Below, one piece after another: positions 57,104 through 64,000 of a DNA stretch of 64,000 bases. The DNA comes from Nocardia panacis (lineage in GTDB: Bacteria; Actinomycetota; Actinomycetes; Mycobacteriales; Mycobacteriaceae). The notes under the pieces were generated by a model. The model was not told where the DNA came from and searched no databases. It was given only the letters and a program-made list of their open reading frames with translations. Positions within the stretch are counted from its first letter, which is position 1. Every line of letters starts with the position of its first letter. The position numbers and the translations under genes are program-made. The stretch lies in assembly GCF_003598715.1 (NCBI RefSeq), contig NZ_QZFU01000029.1, positions 372,001-436,000 of the forward strand, given 5' to 3'.

Positions 57104-58033
57104 TCAGGCCGCGCGCACCGCGTCCGCGAGGGCGCAATGGACTGCGCGGCGGCCGATCTCGAGTGCCTCGGCGAGCAGGTCGGTGTCGCGGGCGGCGCTG
57201 TCCACGGTCGGTGAGCCGAGCGGCGGGTGGATCTGGTGCACGGCGTCGCCGAGATTCGCCAGGAAGCCGTCCTCCAGGGATTGCTGGCGTGGACGCTCCA
57301 GCCAGGCCCGGTACGCGCCGGGCGCGATAAGACGCATATAGCCGCCGCCGACGATGCGGTGCAGGCGCGGCGCGGGTGGGCGGCGCTCATCGGTGCGGCG
57401 GGTGCGCAGCACCAGTGCGTGGGTCGTGCCGTCGCGCACGGCGGTGCGGATCGGCACGGTCTCGGCGAGGCCGCCGTCGAAATACTCCGAATCCCCCAGT
57501 GCCACCGGTGGTCCCGCGAGGATGGGCAGTCCGGCGGAGGCGCGCAGCGCTCGCATCAGGGTGCGCTTGTCGACGATGTGGCGGTGCAGATCCACCGCGA
57601 GTCCCGTCCGCACGTCGGTGGCGATGGGGTGAAAGGTGGTGGTGTTGGCCAGGATCGCCGGGAAATCCATCGGTTCGATGCCGTCGTACACCTGGTGCAC
57701 CAGGTAGCGCAGGTCGAAGGCGGGTCGTCCGCGCAGCAGCCGCAGCGGGTCGACGGCGCGGCGCATGATGGCCGGATCCGTCCACGAGCGCATACCGGGT
57801 GTGGCGCGTCCGCACAGCAGCCACGCGCCGTTGATCGCTCCGGCCGAGGTGCCGTAGACCGCGTCGAAGATCCCGGCGAGTCCGAGCTCCTCCAGTGCCT
57901 GCACCATGCCGCTGGAATACACTCCGCGACTGCCGCCGCCCTCGATAACGAGCGCGAGGCGCTGCCCATCGGCCCTGGTGCCCGCCGCGTGGCGGGCCTG
58001 GATCACCTCGGTGACGGACGGCGAACTGGTCAC
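57104..58033 (-). CDS. Patatin-like phospholipase, second
   Basis: A 309-residue patatin-family hydrolase. The oxyanion loop is VIEGGGSRGVYSSG, the nucleophile is Ser63 in YGTSAGA, and the Asp is in EYFDGGLAE. GTG 58033 was chosen; ATG 58117 would add 28 residues that look non-conserved. It is convergent with the kinase gene (13 bp between stops) and lies downstream of accA3 on the same strand, behind a strong terminator. Confidence 0.88.
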   Translation of the reverse strand: MTSSPSVTEVIQARHAAGTRADGQRLALVIEGGGSRGVYSSGMVQALEELGLAGIFDAVYGTSAGAINGAWLLCGRATPGMRSWTDPAIMRRAVDPLRLLRGRPAFDLRYLVHQVYDGIEPMDFPAILANTTTFHPIATDVRTGLAVDLHRHIVDKRTLMRALRASAGLPILAGPPVALGDSEYFDGGLAETVPIRTAVRDGTTHALVLRTRRTDERRPPAPRLHRIVGGGYMRLIAPGAYRAWLERPRQQSLEDGFLANLGDAVHQIHPPLGSPTVDSAARDTDLLAEALEIGRRAVHCALADAVRAA

Positions 58034-58117
58034 CGGATCACCATACGACAGCCGGAAGACGGCGGCCGACCGCGAAGTGACGCCCCCCACAACCCGCGAT
58101 GACGCCTCGACGAACAT

Positions 58118-58156
58118 GCGAGCGGGCGCGCACCCCGAGGATGCGCGCCCGCTCGC
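58118..58156 (-). terminator. Terminator of accA3
   Basis: A perfect 15-bp stem (GCGAGCGGGCGCGCA with its complement) closes a 9-nt loop, 8 nt beyond the accA3 stop. Confidence 0.75.
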
Positions 58157-58164
58157 GGGAACGA

Positions 58165-59952
58165 CTACTTGATCTCGGCCAGCACCGTGCCCTGGGTAAT
58201 GGCCGCCCCGGCCTGCACCGAAAGTCCGGTGACCACACCGGCCTTGTGCGCGTTGACCGGATTCTCCATCTTCATGGCCTCGAGCACGACAATCAGGTCG
58301 CCCGCCTCCACGGCCTGGCCCTCCTCGACCGCGACCTTGACCACGGTGCCCTGCATCGGGGCGGTGACCGCGTCGCCGGAGGCCGCGCCCGCGCCCGCGC
58401 CGCCGCGCTTGCGGGGGGCGGGCTTCTTGCGCACCGCGCCATTGCCCGCCGCGCCGGATCCGATGCTGAAGCTACCCGGCAGTGAGACCTCGACCCGACG
58501 GCCGCCGACCTCGACGACCACCTTCTGCCGGGGCAGGTCCGCGTCCTGGTCGAGTGTGCCGCCGCCGGTGAACGGCTCGACGGTGTTGACCCATTCGGTC
58601 TCGATCCACTTGGTGTAGACGTCGAACGCGGTGCCGTCGCCGATGAAGGCCGGATCCTCGACGATGGCCCGGTGGAACGGGATGACCGTGGCCAGCCCCT
58701 CGACCTCGAACTCGGCGAGCGCGCGCCGCGCCCGCTCCAGCGCCTGGGTGCGGGTCTCGCCGGTGACGATCAGTTTGGCCAGCATCGAGTCGAACTGGCC
58801 GCCGATGACGCTGCCCTGCACCACACCGGAGTCCACGCGCACGCCGGGACCGGACGGCTCGCGGTACACGGTGACCGGGCCGGGCGCGGGCAGGAAGTTG
58901 CGGCCCGCGTCCTCGCCGTTGATGCGGAATTCGATGGCGTGGCCGCGCGGGGTCGGATCCTCGGTGAATTCGAGTTCCTCGCCGTTGGCGATGCGGAACT
59001 GCTGACGCACCAGGTCGATGCCCGCGGTCTCCTCGGTGACCGGGTGTTCGACCTGCAGGCGGGTGTTGACCTCGAGGAAGGACACCGTCTCGCCCTGGAC
59101 CAGGTATTCGACGGTGCCCGCGCCGTAGTAGCCCGCCTCGCGGCAGATGGCCTTGGCGGAGGCGTGGATCTTGGCCCGGACCTCGTCGGACAGGAAGGGA
59201 GCGGGCGCTTCCTCGACCAGCTTCTGGAAGCGGCGCTGCAGCGAGCAGTCGCGGGTGCCCGCGACCACCACATTGCCGTGCATGTCGGCGATGACCTGGG
59301 CCTCGACGTGGCGGGCCTTGTCCAGGTACTGCTCGACGAAGCATTCGCCGCGCCCAAAGGCGGCGACGGCCTCGCGGGTGGCGGACTCGAACAGCTCCGG
59401 GATCTCCTCGATGGAGTGGGCGACCTTCATACCGCGCCCGCCGCCGCCGAAGGCGGCCTTGATGGCCACCGGGACGCCGTACTGCTGGGCGAAGGCGACG
59501 ACCTCGGCGGCATCCTTGACCGGGTCCTTGGTGCCCGCGGCCATGGGCGCGTTGGCGCGCTCGGCGATGTGACGGGCGGTGACCTTGTCGCCGAGGTCGC
59601 GAATGGACTGCGGGGACGGGCCGATCCAGATGAGCCCGGCATCGATGACGGCCTGGGCGAATTCGGCATTCTCGGAGAGGAATCCGTAGCCGGGGTGGAT
59701 GGCGTCGGCGCCGGACTTGGCGGCCGCGTCCAGGATCTTGTCGAAGACCAGGTACGACTCGGCCGAGGTCTGACCGCCAAGGGCGAATGCCTCGTCGGCC
59801 AGTTTGACGAAAGGCGCGTCGGCATCGGGTTCGGCGTAGACCGCGACGCTGCCGATGCCCGCGTCCTTGGCGGCCCGGATCACGCGCACGGCGATTTCGC
59901 CGCGATTCGCTACGAGTACCTTCGTGATCCGCGCGCTGGCATGGCTGGGCAC
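58165..59952 (-). CDS. accA3: Acyl-CoA carboxylase alpha subunit (biotin carboxylase + BCCP)
   Basis: A 595-residue alpha chain of acetyl/propionyl/acyl-CoA carboxylases. The biotin carboxylase half shows VANRGEIAVRVIRAAKDAG, the ATP-grasp Gly loop AAFGGGGRGMKV and the signature FLEVNTRLQVEHPVTEE. After an Arg/Gly/Ala linker the biotinyl domain carries EAMKMENP with Lys561. GTG 59952 has AGGAGG upstream. The partner beta and epsilon subunits are accD5 and accE5 at the right end of the window. They make malonyl- and methylmalonyl-CoA for lipid synthesis. Confidence 0.95.
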   Translation of the reverse strand: MPSHASARITKVLVANRGEIAVRVIRAAKDAGIGSVAVYAEPDADAPFVKLADEAFALGGQTSAESYLVFDKILDAAAKSGADAIHPGYGFLSENAEFAQAVIDAGLIWIGPSPQSIRDLGDKVTARHIAERANAPMAAGTKDPVKDAAEVVAFAQQYGVPVAIKAAFGGGGRGMKVAHSIEEIPELFESATREAVAAFGRGECFVEQYLDKARHVEAQVIADMHGNVVVAGTRDCSLQRRFQKLVEEAPAPFLSDEVRAKIHASAKAICREAGYYGAGTVEYLVQGETVSFLEVNTRLQVEHPVTEETAGIDLVRQQFRIANGEELEFTEDPTPRGHAIEFRINGEDAGRNFLPAPGPVTVYREPSGPGVRVDSGVVQGSVIGGQFDSMLAKLIVTGETRTQALERARRALAEFEVEGLATVIPFHRAIVEDPAFIGDGTAFDVYTKWIETEWVNTVEPFTGGGTLDQDADLPRQKVVVEVGGRRVEVSLPGSFSIGSGAAGNGAVRKKPAPRKRGGAGAGAASGDAVTAPMQGTVVKVAVEEGQAVEAGDLIVVLEAMKMENPVNAHKAGVVTGLSVQAGAAITQGTVLAEIK

Positions 59953-60123
59953 TGAGCCTCCTGTGTGCACTATCTCGGTCGCCCCATGGTCGACGAAATC
60001 CTTCTCGGGGAGTGTAGGCAGTGTGCCAACCGATCCGGAATTCGGATGCGCCTACCTGGGGGTAGGTCGCGGATAACCGTCGCTCACCGAAACCGAGGAC
60101 GTTTTCAGATGATCCACATCACC

Positions 60124-61053
60124 CTACTTGTTGCGCCCGCGCCGTGCGGAAGTGGTTGGCGCCTCACCGGGTTCGTCGCCCTTGGCGATCGGCATGCGCA
60201 CCGAGTTGCCCCACTCGGTCCAGGAGCCGTCGTAGTTGCGGACCCGCGGGTATCCGAGCAGGTAGCGCAGGACGAACCAGGTGTGGCTGGAGCGCTGGCC
60301 GACGCGGCTGTAGACGATGATTTCCGCGTCGTCGGTTTCCGCGTCGGCGGCCAGGTCGCGGTAGCGGGAGTCGAGTTCGGCCCGCGCGCGGAAGCGACCG
60401 TCCGGGGTGTTGGCCGCGGTCCACGGCACATTGACCGCCGTGGGGATGTGCCCGCCGCGCAGGGCTGCGTCCTCCGGATTGAGCGGGTGGGCGATCAGTT
60501 CGCCCGAATACTCCTCGGGGGTGCGCACATCGACGAGCGGCAGGCCGAGGTGGGCCAGCACCTCTTCGCGGAAGGCGCGTTCGACGGTGTCCTCGCGCGT
60601 GACGACGGGGTAGTCGCTGTGGGTGAGGTACGGGATGTCGAAGGTGGTGTCGCGCTCCTCGGAGATCCAGGCGTCGCGGCCGCCGTCGAGCAGGCGCACG
60701 TCACGGTGACCGAACAGGGTGAACAGCCAGAGCGCGTGCGCGGCCTGGGCATTGCCTCGGTCGCCGTAGATGACGATGGTGTCCTCGCGCTCGATACCTT
60801 TGGCCCGCATCAATTCGGTGAAACGGGAACCGTCGATATAGTCGCGCGTGACCGGATCGTTCAGATCGCCGCGCCAATCGATCTTGATCGCCCCCGGAAC
60901 ATGGCCGATATCGTAGAGCAGGACATCCTCGTTGGCCTCCACGATCCGCAGTCCCGGCGCGCCTATGTTTGCCGACAGCCACTCTGTGGTTACTAGTCGG
61001 TGAGGATGTGCGTAGGGGCCGAAGGCGGGATTCGGATCAGGGGCGACGGGCAC
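60124..61053 (-). CDS. sseA: SseA-type sulfurtransferase homologue lacking the catalytic cysteine
   Basis: A 309-residue double rhodanese protein, in the place of Rv3283. The second rhodanese domain should carry the catalytic loop CRxGxRS; here it reads VYSRVGQRSSHTWF, so the residue is Ser249 (codon AGC at 60307-60309). The first domain loop is YGDRGN, also without Cys. The whole protein has no cysteine. Persulfide-forming thiosulfate/3-mercaptopyruvate activity is therefore not expected. The rest of the fold is well kept, so a binding role is possible. Confidence 0.9.
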   Translation of the reverse strand: MPVAPDPNPAFGPYAHPHRLVTTEWLSANIGAPGLRIVEANEDVLLYDIGHVPGAIKIDWRGDLNDPVTRDYIDGSRFTELMRAKGIEREDTIVIYGDRGNAQAAHALWLFTLFGHRDVRLLDGGRDAWISEERDTTFDIPYLTHSDYPVVTREDTVERAFREEVLAHLGLPLVDVRTPEEYSGELIAHPLNPEDAALRGGHIPTAVNVPWTAANTPDGRFRARAELDSRYRDLAADAETDDAEIIVYSRVGQRSSHTWFVLRYLLGYPRVRNYDGSWTEWGNSVRMPIAKGDEPGEAPTTSARRGRNK

Positions 61054-61219
61054 GAGGGTGGTCCTTCACGCGAGGTAGACGGTGGTTATGGCAGATCGGG
61101 TCTCACAGCGATGGTAGGCGCGGGGCGCGATGGCAACTCGTTTCAGATCACGAATCGGCTGATTGAGCGAATAAATCGCACCTGCATCCGATAAAGTCTC
61201 CGGAAAGGAGGGGTGAGCT

Positions 61220-61984
61220 ATGTCCGATTCTTGGCCGCGGCGGCGACTGCTCGCGATCCTACGTGGCGCAAGTGAGCCCCTCGACGCGCAGGAACTGGCC
61301 AGAATCACCGGACAGCACGTCACCACCGTGCGATTCCATTTGGATGTACTCACCAAGGAATCCCTGGTGCGGCAATTCCAACAGCCGCCGCGCGGTCGCG
61401 GTCGTCCACGTATCGGATACAGCGCGGTGCAGCGATCTGTCGGCTATCAGGAATTGGCGCTGGTGCTCGCCGATCAACTCGGCCCGGACCCGCGCCGCAG
61501 GCAGGAGGCCGCCGTCGCGGCGGGCCGGACCTGGGGCGCGCGGCTCGACGCGGTCGACAAGCCGGTTGAGGGCCTCGACGCGGCCAAGGAGGTGGTGGTC
61601 ACCCTCGCCTCGGAACTGGGTTTCGCTCCCGAACGCGACCCCTCCGGCGATACCGAGGCGCAGGCGCTCATCCGACTGACCGCCTGCCCGCTGCGAGAAT
61701 TGGCCCGCACCCATTCCGAGGTGGTGTGCGGTGTGCATCTCGGCCAGATCCGGGAGGTGCTGGAACGCAATGGCGCGCGCGAGGAGTTGAATGTGCGCCT
61801 GCACCCATTCGTGGAACCCGAACTGTGCGTGGTCCGATTGGAAATGCAGGCCCGCCGCGATCCGACCCCGGTTGTCGCCGAAGCGAATTCCGAGAGAATT
61901 GTCGCGCCCTCAGGCGGGCGGGTGCCGCCACAACTGCGCAATGGTGAGGCCAACGTCGCCAAGCAGACGTCGCAGCAGTGGTAG
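61220..61984 (+). CDS. Helix-turn-helix regulator with conserved cysteines (SufR-like)
   Basis: A 254-residue regulator. The N-terminal winged helix is at residues 5-60 (LLAILRGASEPLDAQELARI, HVTTVRFHLDVL). The C-terminal part has Cys156 (TACPLREL), Cys170 (VVCGVHLG) and Cys203 (ELCVVRLE). This spacing recalls SufR-type proteins that bind an Fe-S cluster, which is a suggestion only. It is divergent from sseA with a strong AAAGGAGG. Its last 75 bases overlap the convergent maf gene. Confidence 0.75.
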   Translation: MSDSWPRRRLLAILRGASEPLDAQELARITGQHVTTVRFHLDVLTKESLVRQFQQPPRGRGRPRIGYSAVQRSVGYQELALVLADQLGPDPRRRQEAAVAAGRTWGARLDAVDKPVEGLDAAKEVVVTLASELGFAPERDPSGDTEAQALIRLTACPLRELARTHSEVVCGVHLGQIREVLERNGAREELNVRLHPFVEPELCVVRLEMQARRDPTPVVAEANSERIVAPSGGRVPPQLRNGEANVAKQTSQQW

Positions 61985-62548
61985 CCCGATCCCGATGACG
62001 CTGGACGGATCGCCCTCGATCCGGTCGACGAACCAGCCGCCGAGCCCGTCGAGGGTGAACGCCCCCGCCACCTGCAGCGGTTCACCCGTGGCGATATAGG
62101 CGTCCAGTTCCGCGGCGTCGGGTTTGGCGAAATGCACCGTGGTGGCACTGCAATCCACCGATTCGGCCGTCACCGCGCCCGCGCTCATCCGCAGCACGCA
62201 GTGGCCGGTGATCAGATCCGCGCTGCGCCCGGCCATTTCGCCCCAGCGAGCCCGAGCCACCTCCGGCGTATGCGGTTTGCCCTGCAGGACATCGTCCACC
62301 AGCAGCATCGAATCACAGCCCACCACAACGCATTCGGCAGGCAATTCGGCGGTGGCGGCGATATGGTGCGCCTTGGCGCGCGCCAATTCGATCACCACCT
62401 GCCGAGGTGGGGTTCCGGGGGGCAGCGCCTCCGCGATGGCATCCTCGTCGACGTCGGAGACGCGCACGATCGGTTCGATACCCGCCGAACGCAGCACCTC
62501 TCGACGCGCGGGCGAGGCGGAGGCGAGAACCAGGCTGAGGTCGGGCAC
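61910..62548 (-). CDS. maf: Maf-family nucleotide pyrophosphatase
   Basis: A 212-residue Maf/HAM1-like protein. SASPARREVLRSAG is the family signature; the Asp in VVVGCDSMLL and the Lys in AKAHHIAA and GKPHTPEVA are kept. Maf proteins remove modified or non-canonical nucleoside triphosphates and can arrest division. The start is GTG 62548, 3 bp after the accE5 stop, so accD5-accE5-maf form one operon as in mycobacteria. Confidence 0.92.
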   Translation of the reverse strand: MPDLSLVLASASPARREVLRSAGIEPIVRVSDVDEDAIAEALPPGTPPRQVVIELARAKAHHIAATAELPAECVVVGCDSMLLVDDVLQGKPHTPEVARARWGEMAGRSADLITGHCVLRMSAGAVTAESVDCSATTVHFAKPDAAELDAYIATGEPLQVAGAFTLDGLGGWFVDRIEGDPSSVIGIGLPLLRRLLGDVGLTIAQLWRHPPA

Positions 62549-62551
62549 GTT

Positions 62552-62881
62552 TCAGTCGCGCAGGTGCGACAGTTGCGGAAAGGCGTAGGGCGAGAAGGGC
62601 GAGCTGCCCCGGTGCATCATGGTCGGCCGACCCCACATGTCGAGCGGACCGCGCGCGGCGGGCGCGGCGTCGCGGGCGGCGGCGCTCAGCACACAGACCA
62701 GCGCGGCGACCTCCGCGTCGGTCGGCGCGCCCTTGATGATCTCGATGAACGGCTGCTCGGCGGCCTTCGCCACGTTCGCCTCCGGATCGGCTGCGGTGGG
62801 CGCGATCTCATCGGCGACCGAATCGACCGCGAGATCCAGTTCGGCTGCGGCCAACACGGCCTGTTCTGCCACTGCTGTCAC
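62552..62881 (-). CDS. accE5: Acyl-CoA carboxylase epsilon subunit
   Basis: A 109-residue epsilon subunit. The conserved block PFIEIIKGAPTDAEVAALVC (about residues 44-63) and the ending MWGRPTMMHRGSSPFSPYAF are typical of AccE. It strengthens the contact between AccA3 and AccD5. The N-terminal 40 residues are an acidic Ala-rich extension. The start is GTG 62881. A 137-bp gap separates it from accD5. Confidence 0.88.
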   Translation of the reverse strand: MTAVAEQAVLAAAELDLAVDSVADEIAPTAADPEANVAKAAEQPFIEIIKGAPTDAEVAALVCVLSAAARDAAPAARGPLDMWGRPTMMHRGSSPFSPYAFPQLSHLRD

Positions 62882-63018
62882 GGTGCCAGATCCTCTCTCA
62901 TGCCCCGACCGGGCGGGTTTCCGGACTCGGTGTCGACAAACCCGATGAGATCACATTCGGTCCCATTCATGGTCGCTGTCAACCGGTTCGATCGCTGGGA
63001 TATTCGGGTATCGCGCCG

Positions 63019-64000
63019 TCACAGCGGGATGTTGCCGTGCTTCTTCGGCGGCAGCGTGACCATTTTGCGTTCCAGCAGGCGCAGCGCGGAGACGATCTGA
63101 CCGCGGGTGTGCGCGGGCGGGATGACCGCGTCGACATAGCCGCGCTCGGCCGCCACGTAGGGGTTGACCAAGGTGTCCTCGTACTCGCTCTGCAACTCGA
63201 GCCGCAGCGCATCGACGTCGCCGCCGTCCTTGGCCGCCTGCTGCAACTGCTTGCGATAGACGAAACCGACCGCCCCGGACGCGCCCATGACGGCGATCTG
63301 CGCGGTGGGCCAGGCGAGGTTCACATCGGCGCCCATGTGCTTGGAGCCCATCACGTCGTACGCGCCGCCGTACGCCTTGCGGGTGATGATGGTGATTTTC
63401 CCCACAGTGGCCTCGCCGTAGGCGTAGAGCAGCTTCGCGCCCCGCCGGATGATGCCGTTGTATTCCTGGCCGGTGCCGGGCAGGAAGCCGGGCACGTCGA
63501 CCAGGGTGATGATCGGGATATTGAACGCGTCGCAGGTGCGCACGAAGCGTGCCGCCTTCTCCGAGGCGTCGATATCGAGGCAGCCCGCGAACTGGGTCGG
63601 CTGGTTGGCCACCACGCCGACGCTGCGGCCGTCGACCCGGCCGAAGCCGACGATGATATTCATCGCGCGTTCGGCCTGGACCTCGAGGAATTCGTCGTCG
63701 TCGAGCAGCCGGAGGATGACCTCGTGCATGTCGTAGGGCTGATTCGGCGAATCCGGGATGATCGAGTCCAGTTCCAGATCCTGCTCGGTCAGCGAATCCT
63801 CGATCGTGCCGGAGGCGGATTCGGTGGCCGGATAGCGGGGGGCTTCGGCCCGGTTGTTGCTGGGCAGGTAGGACAGCAGGTCGCGGACATAGTCCAGTGC
63901 GTCCTGCTCACCGGACGCGACATAGTGCGCCACACCGGATTTCACCATGTGGGTGTGCGCGCCGCCCAGATCCTCCATGGTGACTTCCTCGCCGGTGACC
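63019..64000 (-). CDS. accD5: Acyl/propionyl-CoA carboxylase beta subunit, C-terminal part
   Basis: The frame is open to the right edge, so only the last 326 or so residues are seen and the true start lies outside. The carboxyltransferase C-terminal half is clear: VTGEEVTMEDLGGAHTHMVK, VGVVANQPTQFAGCLDIDAS, LVDVPGFLPGTGQEYNGIIR, KAYGGAYDVMGSKHMGAD. It transfers the carboxyl group from biotin on AccA3 to propionyl-CoA. A Met inside the window at 63978 is internal, not the start. Confidence 0.95.
   Translation of the reverse strand, partial: VTGEEVTMEDLGGAHTHMVKSGVAHYVASGEQDALDYVRDLLSYLPSNNRAEAPRYPATESASGTIEDSLTEQDLELDSIIPDSPNQPYDMHEVILRLLDDDEFLEVQAERAMNIIVGFGRVDGRSVGVVANQPTQFAGCLDIDASEKAARFVRTCDAFNIPIITLVDVPGFLPGTGQEYNGIIRRGAKLLYAYGEATVGKITIITRKAYGGAYDVMGSKHMGADVNLAWPTAQIAVMGASGAVGFVYRKQLQQAAKDGGDVDALRLELQSEYEDTLVNPYVAAERGYVDAVIPPAHTRGQIVSALRLLERKMVTLPPKKHGNIPL

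Noticed and set aside
60051..60066. CCTACC-TGGG-GGTAGG hairpin between sseA and accA3
   Set aside because: The 6-bp stem is weak and could equally be part of a promoter; not enough to call a terminator.

Overview
The window is high-GC actinobacterial DNA, most likely from Nocardia or a close relative (Mycobacteriales). Gene order runs with the Mycobacterium tuberculosis segment Rv3319 to Rv3280, here read sdhB to accD5: sdhCDAB, cdd-deoA-add, an Rv3311-like gene, upp, deoD-pmmB, amiB1-amiA1, the Rv3304-like gene, lpdA, glpD2, lhr-nei, pcd / lrpA-lat, accA3, sseA, maf, accE5, accD5. The comparison is from memory of the M. tuberculosis map, not from a search. GTG and TTG starts, tightly packed operons and long perfect hairpins between convergent genes fit this group.

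Layout. 0-2 kb: end of a probable MFS transporter, a VOC protein, an AraC regulator and a vapBC toxin-antitoxin pair. 2-5.4 kb: succinate dehydrogenase operon sdhCDAB (minus). 5.7-8.9 kb: nucleoside salvage (cdd, deoA, add). 9-13.2 kb: a possible hotdog-fold protein, an acidic Rv3311-like protein and a four-gene type VII secretion-associated module (EspC-like, NlpC/P60, unknown, YbaB). 13.3-17.6 kb: upp, a small secreted protein, deoD-pmmB, a crotonase. 17.7-24.9 kb: two M20 amidohydrolases, a GGCT-fold protein, lpdA behind a triplicated start site, two Pro-rich envelope proteins. 25-29.7 kb: a PLP aminotransferase and divergent glpK / glpD. 29.7-32.7 kb: a two-component system, a 64-residue secreted protein and a TetR regulator.

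32.8-35.8 kb is the most unusual accessory island. Two Rpn-family (PD-(D/E)XK) nuclease genes each contain a strong internal Shine-Dalgarno and ATG that would produce the C-terminal domain alone. A third, free-standing gene encodes only that C-terminal domain. One of the two nucleases has a degenerate active site. This matches an intragenic toxin/antitoxin organisation and suggests a defence cluster.

36-64 kb: nei-lhr DNA repair, a histidine-phosphatase-fold protein, TetR with a divergent patatin-SDR operon and palindromic operators, a large indolepyruvate ferredoxin oxidoreductase, a mycothiol-dependent-type enzyme, initiator tRNA-fMet, the lysine catabolism set pcd / lrpA-lat, a beta-propeller lipoprotein, a GNAT-like and a DUF1707 protein, a Ser/Thr kinase and a second patatin (where M. 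tuberculosis has rsbW-sigF), then acyl-CoA carboxylase genes with sseA and maf. The SseA homologue has Ser in place of the catalytic Cys and no cysteine at all.

How the genes fit together: most of the window is core metabolism (TCA/respiration, nucleoside salvage, glycerol, lysine and propionyl/acyl-CoA metabolism). The accessory parts are vapBC, the type VII-associated module, the Rpn cluster and the kinase/patatin segment. No insertion sequence, CRISPR array, rRNA or phage gene was seen.
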